In this document: piece by piece, positions 9,770-22,403 of the stretch
Layout of the letters: every line of letters starts with the position of its first letter
Numbering within the stretch: the stretch's first letter is position 1
Assembly: GCA_036245525.1 (NCBI GenBank)
Contig: BTPG01000001.1
Coordinates: 174,336,083-174,400,082, forward strand
Source of the DNA: Semisulcospira habei
Lineage: Eukaryota; Mollusca; Gastropoda; Semisulcospiridae
DNA: 64,000 bases
Direction: 5' to 3'
Position numbers and translations under genes: made by a program
Notes under the pieces: model-generated
What the model was told of the DNA's origin: nothing
What the model saw: the letters and a program-made list of their open reading frames with translations, nothing else
Database searches by the model: none

Positions 9770-10096
9770 TTCGGTGCCGTGAACTTTAAGCCCCAAACTT
9801 TCGGCCGCCGCTCCTTCTCCGTCTACGGTCAATCCACCTGGAACACTCTCCCAAACTCTCTCCGTCAGAAACACTCTCTCTCCTCCTTCCAGTCCGCCCT
9901 CAAAAATCACCTCTTTCAACAGTTCTTGCACTATATCACCACACTCCCCACCCCAAGCTGACTGTCGTAATGTATTTCACTATTTGTGGTACGTGAGTCG
10001 TTGTCTAAAGCGTGCGCGAGTTGTGAGTGCGCGCTTAGAGTTATAAATATTATAACTGAGATAAGCGCATTATAAATACCGTAATTATTATTATTA
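9770..10096 (+). mobile_element. CR1/L2-like LINE, 5'-truncated 3' end
   Basis: Encodes the C-terminal tail typical of this LINE group ('FGRRSFSVYGQSTWNTLP', then 'SFQSALKNHLFQQF') and then the 3' UTR ending in (att)n. The same 3' end, inverted, terminates the long LINE at 12570-16220, so the two belong to one family. It is a dead copy. Confidence 0.75.
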
Positions 10097-10296
10097 ACTA
10101 ACCATCACCCGCTCGATGGACTGAGGAAAAAAGTGATTAAACATGTACCCGATGCGCAAAAGGTCATCGGGTCGACGCCTGCTGCATGATAGACGTCAGG
10201 CATATGACCTGACACAGGATCGAACGACGAAAGATAGACGCGACAAGTCAGTGCTGGGGCAGTGTTTTTTTTTTTTTTCCGAAAAAGTAGTTATCC

Positions 10297-10479
<183 letters not shown>

Positions 10480-10511
10480 CATTATCGGCTTCCTTTTTTA
10501 AACTTTATCAG

Positions 10512-10870
10512 CCAGGGGCGGATCTGGGGGATCCTAGAGGTTCAGGACCCCCCACCCCTACCCCCTCCAGGCCGAAAATTCTTTAAAATGCTATAACAAA
10601 GTCCCTTTCTGGGATGTTTGAAACCCCCTCCCCCCCCCCCCTCTCCCCCGCGTTGTTTGATATTTTGGCGAATGGTGAAAGTCTTAACACAAGCACGCCC
10701 CTTCTCCCCCCCCCCCCACTACGCCCCCTCCCCCCCCCCCAGCCCTTCCCCACCCCCCGCTTTTCGATTTGTCGGCCCCTGGAAGCAAGGTCTAGCGTCG
10801 GGGAGGCCTTTTGTATCAGGTTGAAGGTCCCAAACAAAAGGTTGGAACCCTCCCCCTTCGAGGTAACTGA
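10512..10870 (-). mobile_element. G-rich hAT-like MITE, copy 2
   Basis: Begins 'ccaggggcggatctgggg' and contains 'aggttgaaggtccc', the complement of the block in copies at 2372 and 62835. The C-rich strand here is the complement of the G-rich copies. No genuine coding region: the proline-rich frames are composition artefacts. Confidence 0.5.
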
Positions 10871-11160
10871 TCTGCTCCTGTCAGCAACACATCTCGGTGA
10901 CTGAAAGTCCAAAAATACATTGTACATACGAAAGAAAACTGTGTAAAATCTGCAATAATGTGTGATGTACGCAATAGACATTACACGTTACGGTAGTGCC
11001 GCCGACCTTCAGCCCGACCACTACGCGCACAATGTCTGCCACTGAACAGGTACATTCACGCTGTGGCACACGTACATCTATCACACTCGCTCCAAGTAAA
11101 CAGGAAACAAATTTAATTGGAACAAAGAATATGCTACACTTACAGAAAAAGCACAGTTCT

Positions 11161-11200
11161 CTCTCTCTCTCTCACTCTCTCACTCTCTCTCTCTCTCTCT
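11161..11200. repeat. (CT)n microsatellite
   Basis: A short CT run with two 'ca' interruptions. Confidence 0.85.
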
Positions 11201-11224
11201 GAAACTTAAGACGGAAAGTTTAGA

Positions 11225-11767
11225 ATCATCCGACTGCTAAACCTAAACAAACAGTTCACATTTAATCGATGCATACTTATGCATAAAATTCTTCACCATA
11301 AAACCCCATCTTACCTTCGTATGTTATTTTTGGATAGTCAAAGACAAAACACGAGGAACAGTTTGTTACAGCTACCATGGGCCAGGCTCGATATATATAA
11401 AACCAGCCTTTCGTTCTCAGGTGCCAAAGCCTGGAACGAACTACCACCCCAAATTAAATCCATTTCTAACTCTAGAACCTTCAAAACTCGTTTATATAAC
11501 ATCTTGTTACAGTAACTTACTACCTGAACGGACTACTTATATATAGTTTATATATTATGTATAGATGTAATATTATTCACTGATATTGATATGTGTGCGC
11601 ATTATTTGCGTTGTTTTTTTTTTTTTTTTTTTTCAGTTTATTTCTTCATGTTTCGATTTATTGTGTTATTGTGTTTCTCTTACTCTTTGCTGTTAATATT
11701 TTTTTTCTAACAGGACAGTTTGTAAGAGAGGCGTTTCGCCTAAAACTTTATCCTGTCAATAAAACGT

Positions 11768-11817
<50 letters not shown>

Positions 11818-11830
11818 TATCATCATCTCT
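11225..11830 (+). mobile_element. Jockey/CR1-like LINE, 5'-truncated 3' end
   Basis: The C-terminal coding tail (11279-11515) has 'LDIYKTSLSFSGAKAWNELP', closely like the tail of the LINE ending near 59.7 kb. The 3' UTR ends 'ataaaacgtttcatcatcat' and runs into (cat)n. The same 3' end occurs inverted at 25060-25110. 5'-truncated and inactive. Confidence 0.7.
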
Positions 11831-11870
11831 CTCTCTGTCTCTCTCTGTCTCTGTCTCTCTGTCTCTGTCT

Positions 11871-11950
<80 letters not shown>
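11770..11950. repeat. (CAT)n then (CT)n microsatellites
   Basis: A CAT run (11770-11826) grown from the LINE tail is followed directly by about 125 bp of CT dinucleotides. The poly-His and Ser-Leu translations are artefacts. Confidence 0.95.
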
Positions 11951-11954
<4 letters not shown>

Positions 11955-12565
11955 ATGTTACATTATTTTTGACTGCATGAGGAAGCCACCAAGTACATAA
12001 ATAAGCAACCACTGAGCCACAAAAGAACCCTTTGAAAAGTTGTTTAGAGTCAAAGGCGATATGACCGTGGTCAAGGGTCGGAAAGTGTTTGTATTTTCTA
12101 AGGTCTCGCACACGTGATCTGAAGTGACCAAACGTCGACAAGGCTTGAGTGGCGGTAAAGGATGTTATTTTCCTGTTTCGACCAGTTTGAGACACTTTTT
12201 TGTGAGTATCAACTCACTACTGCTGCCTATCGGCCATTTTGTAAATTGCTTCCACAGAGTCGATATAATGCTTTTGAGCCGGCTTTAGTTTAGATAGCTT
12301 CAGAAAATGATTTGCACCGGAAATTCTGGTTCTCTAGTACATTTTGTGGGTCAGATTTCTTTTGAGGCAGTTAATAACATCATAAGCAATCCACACAACA
12401 CATCTCATAGGAAATTTGTTTCTCGGAGTGTGTCCAGTTGTCAGAACATTTTTTTTTTTTTGGAAAATGACAGTGACCACAAAGCCTAGGTCACTGTGTC
12501 CTACACAGAGAAGCAAAACATTCGTGTTCTTTCTCAGCCATCATACAGTCCGTGCCTTGACCATC
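11951..12565. other. Non-coding stretch, nothing recognised
   Basis: Ordinary-composition DNA between two LINE insertions. Short frames on both strands lack motifs. No splice-supported exon was found. Confidence 0.4.
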
Positions 12566-12569
12566 TTCC

Positions 12570-15500
12570 CTAAACTAATAATAATAATTACGGTATAGTA
12601 TAATGCGCTTATCTTATAATAATTATAACTCTAAGCGCGCACTCACAACTCACGCACGCATGCGCACGCTTAGACAACGGCTCGCGTACCACAAAAAGTG
12701 AAATACATTACGACAGTCGACTTGGGGTGGGGAGTTTGGTGATATAGTGCTAGAACTGTTGAAAGAGGTGAGTTTTGAGGGCGGACTGGAAGGAGGAGAG
12801 AGAGTGTTTCTGACGGAGAGAGAGAGTGGGAGAGTGTTCCAGGTGGATGGACCGTATACAGAGAAGGAGCGGGGGCCGAAAGTGCAGAGTTTGGTGCGGG
12901 GGATGTGGAGACGGAGAGGGTCGGAGGCGGAGCGGAGAGAGCGGGAAGGAGTGTAGGGGTGAAGTAAGTTGGAGAGATAGGCAGGAGCGCAGTTGTTCAG
13001 GGATTTGTATTGGATGCGTTGGGGGATGGGAAGCCATTGAAGGAGTTTGAGCAGGGGAGTGATGTGGTCGGATTTTTTCTTTCTGAGGACGAGGCGGGCA
13101 GCATTGTTCTGGACACGCTGGAGGGTGAAAGTGGTGGAGTGAGGGAGGCCGGAAAGGAGAGAGTTGCAGTAGTCGATGCAAGATAGGATGAGAGAGACAG
13201 CAAGTTTGGTGGCAGCTTCGGTAGTGAGGTATTTTCTGATCTGACTGATGCGGCGGATGTGGAAATAGCATGCCTGTGCCGTGGCAGAGACAAAGCTGGT
13301 CATGGAAAGAGAGGAATCGAGGATAACGCCGAGGTTTTTGGCCGAGTCAGAGAGGGACATTGGGGTGCTGTCGAGTTGAAGGTGGAGAGAGGAAGGGAGC
13401 TGCGAAAGTTTCTGGCGAGTGCCTACCAGCATGGCTTCCGTTTTGTCGTCGTTCAGTTTAAGCTTGTTTGCTGTCATCCAGTTTTTCACGTCTTCGTAGC
13501 AGTCAGCCGTGTGAGTCAGTAGTGACTGAGTGTTGTCGAGTTTGTCTTTGTCTAGATGTTGTGAGTCGTCAGTGTAGAGGTGGTGGTTTGTGTGGTGAGA
13601 CTGGATGATGTTGGACAGGGGAGAGGTGTAGAGCGTGAAAAGGACCGGGCCCAGGACGGACCCCTGTGGAACTCCACAGGAGAGTGTGACTGGGTTGGAG
13701 GAGACGCCGTCGATGGTGACGGACTGCTGTCTGTCGGAGAGGTAGGAGAGAAACCAGGACTGTGCAGAGTCAGTGATTCCAAAGGAGTGGTGAAGGCGGT
13801 GGAGGATGATAGAGTGGTCTATAGTGTCGAAGGCGGCAGAGAGGTCGAGTAGCGTAAGAAGGGAGATGTTGCCCGAGTCGGTGGAGAGAAGCAGGTCGTT
13901 TAGGATATGTAGAAGGGCTGTTTCAGTGCTGTGATGTTTGCGATAGGCGGACTGGAAGGGACTAAGGAGGTTGTTGTCGGTGAGGTGGAGGTTGAGCTGG
14001 TTGAGAACAACCTTCTCAAGAAGCTTGGACAGGAAAGAGAGATTGGAGACTGGGCGATAGTTTTTGAGTTCGTTTGGGTCGAGGTTGTGTTTTTTTAGGA
14101 GAGGACGGACGATGGCGGACTTGAAGATATCGGGTACGGAGCCGTTCTCTAGATATGTGTTGATGATGTCGGTAATGAAGGGCAGAAGTTTTGGGAGGCC
14201 GTCCCGGTAGAGAGAAGTTGGGAGGGGAGAGGTTCGCAGGTTTTGAAATGCATGGACTTTATGGTCTTGAGGACTTCATCCTGAGAGACGGGGCGGAAGA
14301 ACGAGAGGGGGGTGCCGGAAAAAGGGGGGGGGGGAGGGTCGGGAGGGCAAGGCGGAGAAGGCAGAGTGTCGAGTGTGTTGCCGCAGAGTTTGGATTTTGT
14401 CGGAAAAATAGGTGGAAAAAGCTTTGTTGAGTGTTGTGGGGAGAGGAGAGTCTTTAGAAGTGCCTAGGAGTGTGTTCATGGTGGCGTAGAGGGTTTTAGA
14501 AGAAGTGGATTCCATGATTTTTTTTATTTTTTTTTTTAAGATGTTTACGTTTGGAGTCGGAGATCATTCTGCAGACTTTTGATTTAGTTATTTGGAAGAT
14601 CTGTCTGTGAACGGTGAGGTCGGATGAGCGCCAGCGGCGTTCCGCTTGTCGGCGCTCGCGCTTGGCTTCAGCTATGTCATCAGTGAGCCAGGGGGAGGGG
14701 GGTCGGTTGGGTATGGAGCAGGTGGTGACAGGTGTCTAGAAGTTTTCGAAGGGAGGAGTCTAAATGAGATGCAAGATCGGGAGAGGAGGCGGGGTCCAAG
14801 AGAAGGTCGACAGCTTCGTCGAAGAAGCTCTCTCGGTTGACAGATTTTAGTTTGCGACGAAAGACAAGGAGCTTGGTTTTTTTCGGGGGAGGTAGGTTGA
14901 GGGAGACGAGAATAGCGAGGTGGTCAGAGGGAAATACAGAGGTGGTGTCAGAGTCGAGAAAGAGTTGATCGGAGGTGCGGGTGATGATCCAGTCGAGGGT
15001 GTGGCCGAGTCGGTGGGTGGGTTTGGTGATGTGTTGCGTAAGATTGTGGTTTGAAAGTGATGTGCGAAGGTGTTTTGTGTCAGGGTGGTCGGGTTTGTCG
15101 AAATGGAAGTTAAAGTCGCCAAGATAGATGTGTTTTCCGGGTCGTGTGTGGTGTAGTAGTCGAGGAGGAGGTCGAACTCGGTGAGAAACATGGAGTTTGT
15201 GAGTTTGTTTTGAGAGCTTGGAGGGGGGCGATAGATACATGAGAAGATGAGGGACTGGCCAGGGAGTGTTGCTACGGCTTCGACGGATTCAAAGGAGGGA
15301 TGAACAAAAGGGAGGGACTGAGAGAAGGAGAGGTGAGCGGAAAGACAGTCCCTGTAGATGATGGCAATGCCGCTCCCTCTGGAAGCGGGAAGGAGGCCAG
15401 GCGGTAGCCACTCGGAATGACGCTGGCGATGATGGGTTCATCGCCAGCTGAGCGGAGCCACGTTTCGGTGATCACGACAACATCTAGATCATTGTCTAGA

Positions 15501-16220
15501 ATGAAATCTGAAATCACGTCGGCTTTGTCATCTTTGCAGACAGACTGTGCATTGAACAGACACAGTTTTAGGTTGGATGAGGCAGAAGAGGAAGAAGGAG
15601 AAGAAACGGACGAAGAAGAGGACGAAGGAGGAGGAGGGTGGGGAGGGGGAAGGGAGGATGGAGGGGGAAAGAGGAGGGAAGGGGGAGGGGGAGGGGAAGG
15701 AGGAAAAGACGGGGAAGGAGAACCGGGCATGAAAGAGGATGCGAGAGGAGGGTGAGAGGGGAGGGGAAAGGGGGAGGAAGGAGAGTAGTAAAAGATGAGG
15801 GAGGGGGAGGGTGAAGGGGAGGAGAAAGGTGGAGGGGACGAGGAGGAGAAAGCAGGCGAAGGAGGAGGGGGTGAGGGGAGGGAGGGGGAGGAGGGTGGGG
15901 GAAGAGGCGGCCGAGGAGAGCGGGGAGTGGTAGATGAGGAAGAGAGGAGAAAAAATGGGAGAAGAAGGAAGGGATGGAGAGAAGACTAGGAGGCGGGGGG
16001 GGGGGGGAGGCGGGAGGAGGCGGAAGGGGAAAGAAGTGTGTGGTTGTGTGTGTGGTGGTGAGTCGTGCCTTCTGCTGATTCCACCCCTGCGGCCTCTCTT
16101 TCGCAATCGGATGCCGCGTAAGGCGTCTGCAACACTGTCGTAGGCACCGGCCGCGCAGTAGGTGGCGTGGCGACGTAAAGATAGTAGTTGTTGGCGTGTG
16201 TATCTGATGAGCATGATTGT
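12570..16220 (-). mobile_element. Near full-length CR1/L2-like LINE, frameshifted
   Basis: Reading the minus strand from 16220: an N-terminal 'IRYTRQQLLSLRR' start and a basic 'RKRGRRGG' patch typical of this LINE group; the APE endonuclease with 'NAQSV', 'VVVITETWL' and 'YLGDFNFH' to 'SDHLAI' (15.6-14.9 kb); then reverse transcriptase with 'LDLSAAFDTIDHSI', '[17 protein letters not shown]' and YTDD in place of the usual YADD (about 13570); and the C-terminal tail to the stop near 12650. The 3' UTR ends in (att)n at about 12570. The frame changes at least five times (about 15.6, 15.26, 15.13, 14.6 and 14.24 kb), so the copy is inactive. The purine-rich 15.6-16.0 kb segment between the N-terminus and endonuclease looks like low-complexity expansion. 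Confidence 0.85.
12650..14240 (-). pseudogene. Reverse transcriptase portion of the CR1/L2-like LINE
   Basis: This is the longest intact stretch of the element. It is one continuous frame from the RT fingers ('VPDIFKSAIVRPLLKKHNL', about 14.1 kb) through palm motifs 'AFDTIDHS', '[10 protein letters not shown]' and 'YTDD' to 'KNWMTANKLKLNDDKTEAML' (13489) and the C-terminal 'LDYCNSLLSGLP'-like region and tail. RT copies element RNA at the nicked target site. The upstream join to the endonuclease half is broken by a frameshift near 14240. Confidence 0.8.
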
Positions 16221-16270
16221 GAGGACAAGAAAGAGAAAGACGGGACGAGGGTGCAGTAGGGTGTGGGTAA

Positions 16271-16315
<45 letters not shown>

Positions 16316-16318
16316 TGC

Positions 16319-16394
<76 letters not shown>

Positions 16395-16471
16395 CGGTGT
16401 GTGTGTGAGCGGTGTGGTAGGGGAGCGACCTGAAATACGCAAGAGAGATCAAGTAAGTAGGTGTGTGTGCC

Positions 16472-16544
<73 letters not shown>

Positions 16545-16915
16545 GTGTGTGTGCCAGTGTGTGTGTGTGTGAGTGTGGTAGGGTTGCGACGCTGATAATA
16601 CGCCCAACCAACACTGAAAGGGCAAAAAGGATACAGGGGAAAAATTTACAAGCGGACAATCCCGGTCGGTCAGTGGCGAGATCGAAAGCGGGGAGGGCGA
16701 GATGTCGACGGGAGATGACAAATTTGGGACAGCACACGTAAAACCTATAGGACGGTAGGAACACGAAAAACAACAAAGCAACAGATGCGATCGCGGGTAG
16801 CGAACAGACTCACACAGTAAACACTTCACACACTAGCGCGCAACACATAAAACAGGGCAGCGAAAAGCCCGGCGAGCCGGCCGCGCTGCAGGGGAGGCAA
16901 AATGGCGACGTAAAC
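16221..16915 (-). promoter_or_regulatory. Probable LINE 5' UTR with YY1-like motif and (GT)n
   Basis: Lies immediately 5' of the LINE start on the minus strand. It contains two (GT)n tracts (16269-16395, 16473-16545), followed by unique DNA and, near 16895-16906, 'caaaatggcgac'. On the minus strand this reads GTCGCCATTTTG, a YY1-type initiator motif often found at retroelement and housekeeping promoters. The boundary is inferred, not proven. Confidence 0.35.
16265..16545. repeat. (GT)n microsatellites, two tracts
   Basis: Two long GT dinucleotide tracts with 'gcgt' interruptions in the first, separated by about 75 bp. The Cys-Val and Thr-His frames across them are artefacts. Confidence 0.95.
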
Positions 16916-17345
16916 AAAGTTCAAACAACAGACACTATTCAATACGATACCACTCGAGCAGCAACCAGATCCGACGAAAAACAAGCATACAAACTGAACA
17001 AGAGGCTGGCAGGACCTAGCAAAAGCAGTAAATTCACAAGTCCGACCCTGACCTTCATCAGAATACTACATCACCTGTAAATCGTACCTGAAGTAACTAA
17101 TTTTGCGTAAAAGGCAGCAGACGGTAGTGCTCTACCGAAATGTGAAAATATCAAGTAAATCGAGCCAACGGTTTTGGTTTTACGGCACAATTATTTTTAC
17201 TTTTTGATCATACCACGTATCAATCCATGTTCCTTAGACGGCTGGGAAATGCTGATGTTTGATTTACAATGATTTCAACTAGGGTTATGAAGTGTTTGAC
17301 TCGCACCTGATAATGAAATATTTGCTGCAAGAGTGTGGAATGGGG
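16916..17345. other. Non-coding stretch, nothing recognised
   Basis: No motif, exon or repeat boundary was recognised. Confidence 0.3.
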
Positions 17346-17349
17346 TGGG

Positions 17350-17425
17350 TGGGGATACAATACAATACAATAATACTTTATTAATCCCTCATGGGGAAAT
17401 TCACATTTTTGCCACCACAGGTGCT
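17350..17425 (-). mobile_element. Retroelement 3' tail
   Basis: 'caatacaatacaataatac' followed by 'tttattaatccctcatgggg' is a widespread animal SINE/LINE 3' end in reverse orientation, with a short AATAC tail repeat. The body on its right has no recognised coding. Confidence 0.5.
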
Positions 17426-20400
17426 GCTTACATTCACTCACTCGCTCATTCTACAAATTACAATCACAGAGCTACACAATGGACAATGACTCTGGACGGG
17501 TGAAGCCCGTCGCCAAGGCATCTAATGGCCAGCGCCAGTGGCCTCATCCCAACCCGAACCTCCCTGACAAAAACAGAATACCGCTAAGACAGCCCCATGC
17601 CCCCTTAACACACTATTATAATGTTCTTTATTACTGAAGTTCCTACTTGGCTAAAACTAGTACATAAAACAAGTTAACAACAGAAACAAATACCCGCGTC
17701 GATACGGAGAGTCTCCGATCTAGGCAACATAAAACTGAACAACGGTCAAACAGCACCTGGGGGCCCGTCGCCGCCATAGTACAGCGCCGGTGTTAAGACA
17801 GTCGCTCCGGCATAAACAGTCACCACCTTAATTTTACTGAACTTAATTAGTATATAACTTCATAGTCATTTTAAAAACAAAAGTAGTAGAACTACATCAT
17901 TAACGTGAAAGCAGTCCAAAATAGTTTCTAAAAAGTACACACGCGGCTGTTCAGTAAGAACCACAGTCACTGGGTCTGGGAGGTGTCTGTCATTACATCA
18001 TTCGGCGGAATGTGAGGCCTGAAGCTTGCTGGTACTCCGGCCCTTCGTTGAGTGCACTAGCGCAGGCAGAAAGGTTGAGCGTGGCGTGCCGGAAGAGCCA
18101 CTCCTTAGATGAGATGATGAAAGGGGAGGAAAGCACGTTGGTGGTATTGCCACAGCATAGCGCGCGCTGTTCTTCTGATATCCGCTTGGTACAACAAGAA
18201 TCAGCGTGTATCAACTCCCAGCATAGGCGGCACAGCGGAGAAAAATATAAAATCCAATTAACAGTCACAGCACATCAAATTGCCAAAAGTCATCAAAAAG
18301 AAATACCGGTCGTGATGCAGCATTGCAGGGCCTGACATCGTATATCAAACGAAGGTACAATGGCTAGAATACTGTCGGTGGCGACCATTTCTGCCGGAGC
18401 GGGCGGCCAGGAGGTGTTGCATGGCCGCCATCTTGCCTGTGGTAATAATATATACATATACAATTGTTGCCATGCGAGCCGGAGAATACGAAGGACGGCG
18501 TGACGCACGTGATCGCTCAGTCTGCGCGATCGGGTGGTTCTCGTTTCATGTGTTTTTACATCGCACTATTTTTACTGAGCGCATTTTTGCTAAACCGTAG
18601 CTATCCAAATTGTTAGTCGCTTTCCAACAGCGAACGAAACAGCAGTCTCTGAGGGAGGACTTTCAGGCGTGGTTCGCCATTAGCTGAAGCCCTCAAGCAG
18701 TTGTGCCGTTCCCCTGTAACGGTCCTGCAACACGGCTCTGGTCGCCCCGGAGCCGGTGCCCTGGGAAGGAGAGAGACTGAGAAAGGCTGCAACGACTTAA
18801 CCCCTGGCTTGTCTTTGTTTGTCTTCGTCCCAGCCAGGGCGTCTTCACGGATGACAGTGAGTGCACGCAATTCTTTAGTGGCCATATACATGGGGGGGGG
18901 GGGGGGGGGGGGGGTCTGTGTGCTTGTTTTGTTATTATTAGGATTGTTAGTGAGTATTGGGGGGGGGGGGGGGAGCAAGTGTAAAAATGTATAAATACCA
19001 TTTATTTTATTTGGTAACATCTAGCGTCAGAGGGTAAATTTGGAAGTGAGTTATATGGTGACGTTTAAATATACATTTCGTTGAGTTTTAATTTATTGTT
19101 GTTGTGGGAGAGAGGTGAAGGAATATGAAAGACGGCAATTAAAAGTGTGGGAACGTTGATGTGATTACCTTTCCTTTGTTATTAGTTATTGATGTGTATT
19201 TTTGCACCCTTATTTTAGTGCAGCCAAAAATTCTAAAAACCAAAGATCCAAAGATCCGAAAACCAAAAGTCTAAAGACCTGGGTGGATTAGTCCGCCGCC
19301 GAACGCGGAAGGCCTGGGTGGTTCGTTGTGAGAGTGGAGACTGGCTGTGTCACTCCGCCTCGTGGGACTACGACGCCGTACCTGAGCGCTTTTGCGAGCG
19401 TCGCGGCACGCCCCGTGTTTAGCCAGGTCGGGTCGTCCCATCTAACGTTATTAACTTATTTAAGTAAAACTTTGTTCGTTTGTAAACTTGTAAAGGACGT
19501 TGCGAGATTAATTTCATTTCCTCTTGGTGACAATATTGTGAGAGGAACTTTGTCGTAGTAACAGAAATATTGTGTATTTTGAAATATTGTATTATTTAAA
19601 AGGAGCCCTGTGCTATGAAGAACCTTATCGCGGAAGCAAGAGCGTTAAGCTAAGCTAAGCTTGACGGTTGTGCTTCCGTCGAGGAGGTCCAGTGACTTGT
19701 GAACTATATTAAGTTTGAAAAGAAAAGGGGAGACTGCCAGTGCTAATATTTTAGGAAGGTTACAAAGTAAAGTAGATAATAGCACTGTCAGGGGAGAGAA
19801 GTGTGCATGATCTACCAGTGATCATAGATCTACTGTGGCCAAAGCACACACACAAAAAAGAGATAGGAAAGAGAGGGGGCGCCAAAAAAGTGACTGAAAG
19901 CAATGCATATGGAAGCCCCCCCCCCCCCCCAAGGGGGGCGTATCATTTATCCCACTGTTCCAGCCACTCGGTGCTATATTAAGTTGTTTTCTTTTTTTCA
20001 TTTGTATTTTATTAAGGATATTTGTGTTATTATATATTTGACGTTATTGTATATTGTGTATGTTGACTACTCATGCTGGGGAGTTTGGACGTGTGTGTGT
20101 GTGTGAATGTGATGTGTGAGTGCGTGGTTAGGACTGAGTGAGGATATATTGGATTGTTGTTAGTTTTATATGTAATAAATGTTGTCGTAATTGTTCCTTT
20201 GGTGTTTGTGTTAGGATTGGTGTGTTTGTTCTCGAGTGGTAGCGCTCATAGTTTGCGCCCCGGAAGCGGGGAGCGTAACATTGTCAATGACCTGTCAACG
20301 CATATAGCGATGTCAGACAAGGTCTATTATTGCTTGGGGGGACATCCTCGACTGGTCCACTAGCCGCCCGACCGGTAAGCCAACCGCTGCGAGTCTTCAT

Positions 20401-22160
20401 CATTGCATCACCCCTCAGCTGAAGATGGACTATGCGGGCTGTGCTAAATTTACTCCCTGGGATAGCGGGGCAAAAATGTGATACGCATACCCTACCTTTC
20501 GATGGCTGTACAGAAAAACGCTCAAGTTTTTGCAAGTGGCATACATCGGATACGTAACTAGGAGGGTTACACAACAATAATCCGCTAAAACATTTTGTAC
20601 TTCCAACAAAGCACACTTCGGTATATTCAGTTTACAGACCCACGCCTGGACCACGGCGATTTGCGTGAACTTGGTCAATAAGTGGCGTCAGTGCGTGTTT
20701 GTACGTGCGTGTATGTGAATATGTTGAGATTCAAAATCGTTTCAGCAACAACAAACAAGCACAAAACAGTTTTGCCTTTGTAATTATATAAGCTGACGTT
20801 TGAAATTGACAAATTAAATTTCACAAACGACAGCTTATATAGCCACTCGACGCTTGGCATAATATCTGAGCTGCACAATAGCCATACATTTGTAATTATC
20901 GAAGCATATCCCTTTTGTCGGAGAGTTGAGAACAATCTAAACCATGAGGCAATAAAAACGCAAATATTTCACCGCAGCGTTTCAACTTTCTTGATAATTT
21001 TGTTTTATTTTGACACACTCTTTGTTAGAGCCGGGCTGTGAATGGAGTGTTATGTCTTGTGTATAGACAGCGTATAGTCTTTAAAATCTCACGTCGATGG
21101 CTTATGACGTCATGAATTACCCTACCACCACGAGATGTTGAAAGATTAAATGGGGAGCATCTGCAGTAGGCACAGCTGAAAACTGGGCCAAACAGCGTGC
21201 AGTGTCAGTCATTAGGGTCCGTGTGAATGAAATCCAGATTTCTTGATTTACTTTTCGCATTAGTCGAAGGCACCTAAAAAATCAACATGACTTACAAACA
21301 TGAAAAACAAACAGTAGTTTATTTTTTATGGTAGCAGCCAAATAGATATCTCAATCCCAGACGTCTACTTGCCCCAAACTTTGAATTACCATAAAATAAA
21401 TAAATAATGCCAGAATAAGGTAAATATATCAAACATCTAATTACTACATATCCCAATAAAGTGAATTCACGGTCAAATGACCAAACATCTAATTACTGCT
21501 AGCCTCAATAAAGGCATATTGTGCTAAATAAACAATGAGCTGCCACTGTTAATCGATCTCTTCCTAAGTGACCCTTAAAGCTAATAGTGGGGCCTACAAA
21601 AGCAGCTGTACCAACTATATATATTTTCATGCTTCATTAGTACTATGCCTTTAAATCGAATTGGTACTTTGCTTTTAATAACTGTCTACTGCTGACTACC
21701 ATATGACAAGATGTAATGATACTGCTTTGAAGTGGGGCGGCAGAAGCTCCTCATATCTGTTAACACCCCAGTTTTCATCTCCCATCACAGTAGCAGCTGT
21801 CCCATGAATACACCATCCCGATTACTGAAGCGTGAACTTAGTCTGCGAGGAAGTACTCAACGGAGAAAGAAACACGCTTAGAAAAGACGGGTACAACACA
21901 ATTTATTGATATTTCGGGTAAATGCCCTTTGTCAAAATAGACAAACAAACAGAGAGATCAGCCCCTACTTATCTTCATTCGCAGAAGGAATGTGGCAACT
22001 GAAGGAGGTGACGTAATATGAAATGAAAAGAAGAACAAAAGTGTGGAAAAAGTAAAAATGACGTCAACGAAAAAACTCATAAAAGAGAGACTCGGAAAGA
22101 AACTGAACAGGAGAGACAAGAGTGTGTGTGTGTAAGCGAGCGCAGGAGCGAGCAAAAGTG
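17426..22160. other. Long stretch without a supported gene
   Basis: Open frames here are short and lack motifs. Points of note: 'ggccgccatcttgcc' near 18423 (a YY1-like motif in a GC-rich patch, possibly a promoter or an element's 5' end); two poly-G runs (about 18892-18914, 18960-18972); a repeated 'ggcctgggtgg' context near 19300; a ~17-bp inverted pair 'tataagctgacgtttg' / 'caaacgacagcttata' at 20788-20841; a local duplication of 'ccaaacatctaattac' (21430-21500); and 21848-21905, which repeats 4813-4870 inverted. 'gggagcgtaaca' at 20270-20281 resembles an LTR 3' end, but no partner end was found. Confidence 0.35.
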
Positions 22161-22177
22161 AATGCGTGTGTGTGAGG

Positions 22178-22179
<2 letters not shown>

Positions 22180-22262
<83 letters not shown>
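22180..22262. repeat. (GA)n microsatellite
   Basis: Nearly pure GA. It is followed by 'aaatgaaatgaaatgaaact', the reverse complement of a retroelement 3' end with an 'attt' tail repeat. The same arrangement recurs at 25610-25710. Confidence 0.95.
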
Positions 22263-22265
<3 letters not shown>

Positions 22266-22325
22266 GAAATGAAATGAAACTTTATTTCTGAACGGAAGAA
22301 GCAGAGAGACAGAGACAGAGACAAA

Positions 22326-22356
<31 letters not shown>

Positions 22357-22403
22357 CGAACGAGGAGTATCCTTGTGCACGAAGTGGGCTGAGTGTCTAA
22401 TAC
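22263..22403 (-). repeat. Duplicated block, left part of copy 1
   Basis: The same DNA appears at 25691-25823. Copy 1 was later split by a LINE: 22358-22403 is the left target-site duplication and 24673-24718 the right one. Confidence 0.8.

Noticed and set aside
15528..16776. 304- and 402-codon minus-strand frames (Thr-His and Pro-rich)
   Set aside because: They run through (GT)n and purine-rich low-complexity DNA. Only short parts (the LINE N-terminus, 'NAQSV' region) are real, and these belong to the LINE.
18423..18437. Promoter of a host gene at the YY1-like motif
   Set aside because: No downstream exon with coding potential on either strand; the motif alone is insufficient.
20228..20285. 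LTR 3' end ('gggagcgtaaca')
   Set aside because: No matching LTR 5' end, target duplication or primer-binding site could be found within the window.
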